The notes under the pieces were generated by a model. The model had not been told where the DNA came from and did not search any database. It was given only the letters and a program-made list of their open reading frames with translations. From assembly GCA_900765115.1 (NCBI GenBank), contig CAAFQK010000070.1:1-54897 (forward strand): DNA of 54,897 nt, read 5' to 3'. Source of the DNA: an uncultured Collinsella sp. GTDB taxonomy: Bacteria; Actinomycetota; Coriobacteriia; Coriobacteriales; Coriobacteriaceae. The position numbers and the translations under genes were made by a program. This document shows, piece after piece, positions 50,741 through 54,897 of the stretch; within the stretch, counting starts at the first letter, position 1; each line of letters starts with the position of its first letter.

Positions 50741-51166
50741 ATGAACAAGTTGACGACGCTTACCGACGTGTTGCGCCAGGCTGGCTTTGCGCGCATCACG
50801 GGCCTGTTTCTTATCTTCTATCTGCTGTGCTCGACGGCCGTTTGGCTGTCCGAGCCCACGACCCTCACGTTTGGCGATGGCCTGTGGTTTAGCTTTGAGA
50901 CGGTCTCGACCATCGGCTTTGGTGACATTCCGGCCGAGACACCGGTTGCCCGCGCCATTACCGTCATTCTGAGCGTCATCAGCATCTTCTACATCGCCAT
51001 GCTCACGGGCGTGGCGGTGAACTACTGCAATACGCTTATCAAGATACGTCAAAAGGACACCATGGCGCGCTTTATGGATGATTTGGAGCATTTGGAAGAG
51101 CTCGATCGCGTCGAGCTTGCCGATCTTTCGCGTCGCGTGCGCGAGTATCGTCGACGCCAGCGCTAA
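50741..51166 (+). CDS. Two-helix potassium channel-like protein
   Basis: A 141-residue protein from ATG 50741 behind AAAAGGGG. Helix 1 (about residues 18-38, GLFLIFYLLCSTAVWL), a pore loop with filter TIGFGD (about 64-69), and helix 2 (about 76-100, ARAITVILSVISIFYIAMLT) make a minimal KcsA-like pore unit. A cytoplasmic coiled-coil tail of about 40 residues (DLEHLEELDRVELADLSRRV) probably supports a tetramer. The TIGFGD filter is close to the TVGYGD consensus. No RCK domain is fused or adjacent, so gating is unknown. Confidence 0.85.
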   Translation: MNKLTTLTDVLRQAGFARITGLFLIFYLLCSTAVWLSEPTTLTFGDGLWFSFETVSTIGFGDIPAETPVARAITVILSVISIFYIAMLTGVAVNYCNTLIKIRQKDTMARFMDDLEHLEELDRVELADLSRRVREYRRRQR

Positions 51167-51202
51167 AACGGGCGCCGCGCGTCACGATAAGGGGGACTGA
51201 AT

Positions 51203-51736
51203 ATGAACATCACCGTGTACCTGGGTGCCAACACTGGCAATGCCCCGGCGTTTCTGCCCGCGGTGCAGGAGCTGGGCAACTGGATTGGCGCCAACGGACA
51301 CGCGCTGGTATACGGCGGGTCAAAATCGGGCCTGATGGGTGCGCTTGCCGATAGTGTACTCGAGGCGGGTGGACACGTGACGGGTGTGGAGCCGAGCTTT
51401 TTTATCGAGGCCGAGTTTCAACATGACGGTATCGATGACCTCATCGTGACGAGCGATATGGCGGAGCGCAAGGCCAAGATGATTGAGCTCGGCGATGCGT
51501 TCATTGCCTTTCCCGGCGGGACGGGCACGCTCGAGGAGATTGCCGAGGTCATGTCCGCGGTGTCGTTGGGGCACCTGAGTGCGCCGTGCATCCTGTATAA
51601 CCTGGACGGTTACTACAACGACCTTAAGGCGCTGCTCGGGCGCATGATTGATAAGGGGCTTTCGAGCCCGAGGCGCCAGCAAGGCATCTACTTTGCCGAC
51701 GATTTGCGCGAGATTGCCTCGATTATCAACGGATAA
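51203..51736 (+). CDS. LOG-family nucleotide phosphoribohydrolase-like protein
   Basis: A 177-residue Rossmann-fold protein of the LOG/TIGR00730 family. It has the start MNITVYLGANTGNAPAF, the glycine-rich VYGGSKSGLMGALADSVLEA, catalytic-type MAERKAKMIELGDAFIAFPG with the arginine, and the signature PGGTGTLEEIAE. Family members remove ribose 5-phosphate from cytokinin-type or other nucleoside 5'-monophosphates; the physiological substrate in bacteria is often unclear. GGGGGAC precedes the start. It follows the channel gene by about 35 bases and probably shares its transcript. Confidence 0.9.
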   Translation: MNITVYLGANTGNAPAFLPAVQELGNWIGANGHALVYGGSKSGLMGALADSVLEAGGHVTGVEPSFFIEAEFQHDGIDDLIVTSDMAERKAKMIELGDAFIAFPGGTGTLEEIAEVMSAVSLGHLSAPCILYNLDGYYNDLKALLGRMIDKGLSSPRRQQGIYFADDLREIASIING

Positions 51737-51861
51737 GTCTTGAGCTTGCCCCACTATAGCTCCCAATGGTGCCGTTCGCGGCGCAGACGGTTGGCTCGTT
51801 CGGGCAACGCTCGCTCTACAATAAAACGTAACTATGTCGACTTTGACCGCGGGAGGACCCG

Positions 51862-53151
51862 ATGGATAACCTTGCCAAACCCAAAAACCGCGCGCTGTTT
51901 TTACTTAGCGTTGCCGTGACCGGTGCGTTCGCAGGTGCCGCGGTCTGGCTGTTCTTTTTTGCGATGGAGCACGGTATCGACTATCTATGGACCGAGATTC
52001 CGCACGCGCTGGGCGTCGCTTCGCCCGAGCTTGCCAGCGGCCCGTTTGGCTTTTTGCCGTACCCGTTTTTTGTCTGTCTGCTGGGCGGCCTGTTAATCGG
52101 TCTGTACGAAAAGATGACAGGCACCAAGACCGATGACCTCAACCAGGTGATGGCTAAGGTTAAGCAAGACGGGCGCTACCCGTACGACAACCTGGGCAAG
52201 CTTTCGCTCGCGGCATTGCTGCCGCTGCTGTTTGGCGGAAGCATTGGACCGGAGGCCGGCCTGACCGGCGTTATCGCTGGTCTGTGCAGCTGGGTCGGCG
52301 ACCGCATGCGTCGCTTTGGCGCCGAGTTTAGGGAGCTCACGCTGCTGGGTACCCAGGCTGCCCTGACGGCGCTCTTTACCGCGCCCGTCTTTGGCTTTGT
52401 GGCGCCGCTTGCCGGTAGTGCCGACGGCGACGAGGGCTCCGCGTCCGGCGAGATCACGATCAAGCTGCCCAAGGCGCAAAAGACGGTGGTCTACGGTATT
52501 GCGATTGCCGGCGGTCTGGGTACCTACCTGCTGCTTGGCCAGCTTGTGGGCGGCGGCATGGGCATGCCCAGGTTCGAGTCCGCCGAGGTGGGCAACCTAG
52601 AGCTTACCTGGCTCGTCCCTCTGTCGTTGATCGGAACAATCTGCGGCTGGCTGTACTTTGTCTCTGAGCACGCGAGCGAAGCGCTTGCCCATGCAATAGG
52701 GGAGCGTCCTGTCGTTAAGGCCATGCTAGCCGGTCTGGCGCTCGCCATTTGCGGCACGGTCCTGCCCTACACCATGTTTGCCGGCGAGACCCAGGCCGAC
52801 GTGCTCATGGAAACCTACTTGACCATTCCCACCGGCGTGCTTATCGCGACCGGTCTGGTCAAGGCCATGCTGACCCCCGCCCTCATCAACCTTGGTTGGC
52901 GCGGCGGTCACTTCTTCCCGGTTATCTTCTCGGGCGTAAGCCTGGGCTACGGCCTTGCCATCCTTACCGGCGCCGATCCGGTCTTTTGCGTCGCCGTCTG
53001 CACGGCATCGACGATGGGTGCGGTCATGCGCCAACCCGTTATGGTCGTGGGCTTGTTGCTCATGTGCTTCCCGCTCAAAGGCATCATCTGTATGATCATC
53101 GCCGCCGTCATCGCCGCCGGCATTCCGCTGCCCAAGTCGCTGCGCAAGTAG
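51862..53151 (+). CDS. ClC-family chloride channel or transporter
   Basis: A 429-residue polytopic membrane protein with about ten hydrophobic helices. The ClC pore motif appears as GGSIGPEAGLTGVIAGLCSW (about residues 130-149), with glutamate in the GxxGPE position that gates or carries protons. A second conserved block is GWRGGHFFPVIFSGVSLGYG (about 343-362). GGGAGGACCCG supplies the ribosome binding site, and a TACAAT -10 (51816-51821) is a probable promoter element. It could be a Cl-/H+ antiporter, a channel or a fluoride carrier. The ion is not determined from the sequence alone. Confidence 0.88.
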   Translation: MDNLAKPKNRALFLLSVAVTGAFAGAAVWLFFFAMEHGIDYLWTEIPHALGVASPELASGPFGFLPYPFFVCLLGGLLIGLYEKMTGTKTDDLNQVMAKVKQDGRYPYDNLGKLSLAALLPLLFGGSIGPEAGLTGVIAGLCSWVGDRMRRFGAEFRELTLLGTQAALTALFTAPVFGFVAPLAGSADGDEGSASGEITIKLPKAQKTVVYGIAIAGGLGTYLLLGQLVGGGMGMPRFESAEVGNLELTWLVPLSLIGTICGWLYFVSEHASEALAHAIGERPVVKAMLAGLALAICGTVLPYTMFAGETQADVLMETYLTIPTGVLIATGLVKAMLTPALINLGWRGGHFFPVIFSGVSLGYGLAILTGADPVFCVAVCTASTMGAVMRQPVMVVGLLLMCFPLKGIICMIIAAVIAAGIPLPKSLRK

Positions 53152-53243
53152 CACGGTGGCGCACGGTCGATACAAGCACCCTAGGCCCGGTGTGGCGCTG
53201 TGTCATGGATTTGCGAGCGCCTAGATCTCGCTCGGAATCGGCG

Positions 53244-54119
53244 CTATTTCCAAACCGCGAGCGCGGCGGTGCCCAGTACGATGAGGGCGAGACCGATAGC
53301 GCTGCGTCGCGAGACTTTTTCGTTGAATGCCAGGCGCGCAAATAGTACCGATACGACAATCGATAGTTTGTCGATCTGCACCACGACGCTCACCTGGCCT
53401 GTGGCGATGGCGTAGTAGTATAGCAGCCACGATGCGCCAGTCGCAATGCCCGATGCCGCGAGAAATACGAGTTCATAGCGGTCTACGTGCACGGCTTGGC
53501 CCATCTTGCCTTTAGCTGCCACGATTGCCCATGCCATAACCAGTACCACACAGGTACGGATTGCCGTGGCCAGGCTGGATTCGACGCCTTCGATGCCAGC
53601 CTTGGCAAGGATGGACGTGAGCGCCGCGAATACGGCGGCGCCGAGGGCGTAAGCGAGCCAGGTCCGGTCTTGCTGCTGCTCGGGTCCGGCAGACTGCTTC
53701 TTCTCGATCAATAAAAACGTGCCGAGGGTGATGACAGCGGTTCCCACGAGCTTAACCGCAAGGTTGCTCGTCTCGCCAAAAAGTACGATGGCGATCAGTG
53801 CGGCGAGTACGGTGCTCATCTTGTCGACCGGTACGACCTTATTGACGTCTCCGATGCCCAACGCCTTAAAGTAACAGATCCACGAAGCACCGGTAGCGAG
53901 TCCCGAGAGGACGAGAAAGAGCCAGGATCTGGGTTCGATGCTGCCGATGGTTCCAATGGATCCAGAAATGCCCGCCATTGCCCAGGCGAAAACGAGCACC
54001 ACGCAGGTGCGAATGGCCGTCGCGACATCGGAGTCGGTCTGCTTGATGCCGCATTTGGCCAGGATAGATGTGATGCCGGCAAAGAAAGCCGACACAAATG
54101 CTGCTGCGACCCACGACAC
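53244..54119 (-). CDS. EamA/DMT-family transporter
   Basis: A 291-residue, ten-helix membrane protein with two EamA repeats. Each has a conserved TAIRTCVVLV (about 34-43 and 177-186), followed by a GxATGASW turn (GLATGASWICYFKALGIGDV and GIATGASWLLYYYAIATGQV) and a VVQIDKLS-type helix. Members of this superfamily export amino acids, nucleosides or other small metabolites. GTG 54119 is preceded by GGGGAGG. The two halves are unusually alike, consistent with the ancestral duplication of the family. Confidence 0.88.
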   Translation of the reverse strand: MSWVAAAFVSAFFAGITSILAKCGIKQTDSDVATAIRTCVVLVFAWAMAGISGSIGTIGSIEPRSWLFLVLSGLATGASWICYFKALGIGDVNKVVPVDKMSTVLAALIAIVLFGETSNLAVKLVGTAVITLGTFLLIEKKQSAGPEQQQDRTWLAYALGAAVFAALTSILAKAGIEGVESSLATAIRTCVVLVMAWAIVAAKGKMGQAVHVDRYELVFLAASGIATGASWLLYYYAIATGQVSVVVQIDKLSIVVSVLFARLAFNEKVSRRSAIGLALIVLGTAALAVWK

Positions 54120-54256
54120 GGGTGAAATGCCTCCCCAAAGAACGACCGCGCCAGATTTACGGCGCTCGTCCGATGATACCGTCCCGCCATGAAGCTTTGA
54201 TATCGCTGTGGTGAGACAGGGGCCATAGTTCGAGAGGGCATTTGGTTAAGGCTCGA

Positions 54257-54442
54257 ATCGAAGGTGAATGGTTTTCCGCGAAGTGAACGAGTAAATCTGG
54301 ACCCCTGGAACATGCACGCTTTTTTCGAACAAAACTGCAGGATTCTTAGACAAAAACCGCAGGAATTGAGTCCTTAAAAATGTCGATGCTACAGGGCACT
54401 GTTTTTACTCGTTCACTTCTCGGAAAAGTATTCACCTTCGAT
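54257..54442. repeat. 186 bp element with 39 bp near-perfect inverted ends
   Basis: The left arm 54257-54295 and right arm 54404-54442 match in inverted orientation at 36 of 39 positions; the shared ends are ATCGAAGGTGAAT and GAAGTGAACGAGTAAA. Weaker similarity continues inward for about 30 bases. The centre holds two direct copies of AAAACYGCAGGA. It sits in a 450 bp gene-free stretch between the EamA gene and the ABC-2 permease gene. The size and long terminal inverted repeats suggest a non-autonomous (MITE-like) element or a very long hairpin. No transposase is visible. Confidence 0.65.
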
Positions 54443-54569
54443 ATGCTGACGGTGTCTTTTTGGTTGCCAAGAACTAGACGGCCTGCTGTGAGGGGCGGTG
54501 GTGACGCTATGCCGCCTTGTTTCATTGAAAAAATAAGCGGGGTACCACCTAAGCTTTTTTAGCTGTCGA

Positions 54570-54897
54570 TTACAGGTCGCGTACTCGATAAACCTTGGTG
54601 CTGACGGTGCAGCTGATTGCACATAGCGCGAGGGCCAGCACGGCAATTCCTGCGCACAGACAGCCCAGAACGGCGGGATCGGGATTTGCTCCGGCAATCG
54701 ACATGAGCCAGTTGCTGATGGGGTTGGAGGAGCTCAGCGTGGCCATTGTGCCGCAACCAAGCAGGGCAAACAGGCCAACGGATAGGCGCAGCGCCTCCAT
54801 GTGTCCAAATCGAAAGAACAGCGGCTGCGCCAAAAACACCATCATGAGGGAGATGAGCATCGATGCCGCCGAGGCCATTGCGGTCTCAAAGACGGCC
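54570..54897 (-). CDS. ABC-2 type membrane permease, C-terminal part (partial)
   Basis: The last ~108 codons of an integral membrane protein that enters from the right edge. Three hydrophobic helices are visible (SAASMLISLMMVFLAQPLFF, LSVGLFALLGCGTMATLSSS, LGCLCAGIAVLALALCAISC), and it ends STKVYRVRDL. The pattern, two long helices, a loop with NPISNWLMSIAGANPDP, and a final helix with a basic tail, resembles ABC-2 permeases of the ABC2_membrane_5 type. The ATPase partner would lie beyond the window. Confidence 0.55.
   Translation of the reverse strand, partial: AVFETAMASAASMLISLMMVFLAQPLFFRFGHMEALRLSVGLFALLGCGTMATLSSSNPISNWLMSIAGANPDPAVLGCLCAGIAVLALALCAISCTVSTKVYRVRDL

Noticed and set aside
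53816..54562. Two frames sharing FTRSL-GK-FTFD peptides at both ends of the inverted repeat
   Set aside because: The shared peptide comes from the repeated DNA arms and is not continued by any coding pattern.

Overview
The window is a 54.9 kb, high-GC, densely packed bacterial chromosome segment. The gene set points to the Coriobacteriia, most likely Collinsella or a close relative. It has an extra gyrase/topoisomerase IV-like pair, a CD1871A-type CXXC protein with 4Fe-4S and TlpA partners, a sortase-type surface protein with an LAGTGD motif, many divergent regulator/target pairs and several dispersed palindromic repeats. Species assignment is inference. I see no rRNA, tRNA, CRISPR array, phage module or intact transposase.

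Layout. 0-2 kb: a lantibiotic-immunity type ABC exporter (two permeases and an ATPase, minus strand) beside a palindromic operator and a truncated TetR start. 2.1-2.8 kb: a ToxN/AbiQ-like protein preceded by a run of GNRA-capped hairpins, a candidate type III toxin-antitoxin locus. 2.9-5.4 kb: a decayed stretch with a frameshifted YjdF gene, a PH-domain membrane protein and broken fragments, including the C-terminal end of a DUF4143 ATPase. 5.4-11.6 kb: redox/electrophile-stress modules, each with a regulator at a divergent promoter: MerR with a carboxymuconolactone decarboxylase-cupin, TetR with three tandem class M-type sirtuins, and HxlR with a cupin plus an FMN reductase. 11.7-18.6 kb: a DUF4143 ATPase, a ParC/ParE-like pair, and an XRE regulator with a membrane partner under a strong operator-rich promoter.

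18.6-28.3 kb: a 1455-residue Tat-exported, cell-wall-anchored surface protein below a LuxR regulator; an OmpR-type two-component system; and, divergent from it, a CXXC protein, a NapH-like ferredoxin membrane protein and a TlpA lipoprotein, which look like an envelope thiol/electron-transfer unit. 28.4-33.2 kb: a large MacB/FtsX-type ABC protein and a membrane protein with a decayed partial copy next to it. 33.2-39.5 kb: a magnesium block with an N-terminally short P-type ATPase, an orphan winged-helix protein, a structured leader RNA, full-length MgtA and a 51-residue membrane protein.

39.5-44 kb: tRNA modification (Dus, TrmO), a glutaredoxin, an XRE-zinc ribbon-TipAS regulator and a MalY/PatB lyase. 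44-50.5 kb: two related sensory systems facing each other. One has a solute-binding lipoprotein translationally coupled to a hybrid kinase; the other has two binding domains fused into one hybrid kinase. A PNPOx-fold protein lies between them. 50.5-54.9 kb: a potassium-channel-like protein, a LOG-family protein, a ClC channel, an EamA transporter, a 186 bp inverted-repeat element and the end of an ABC-2 permease.
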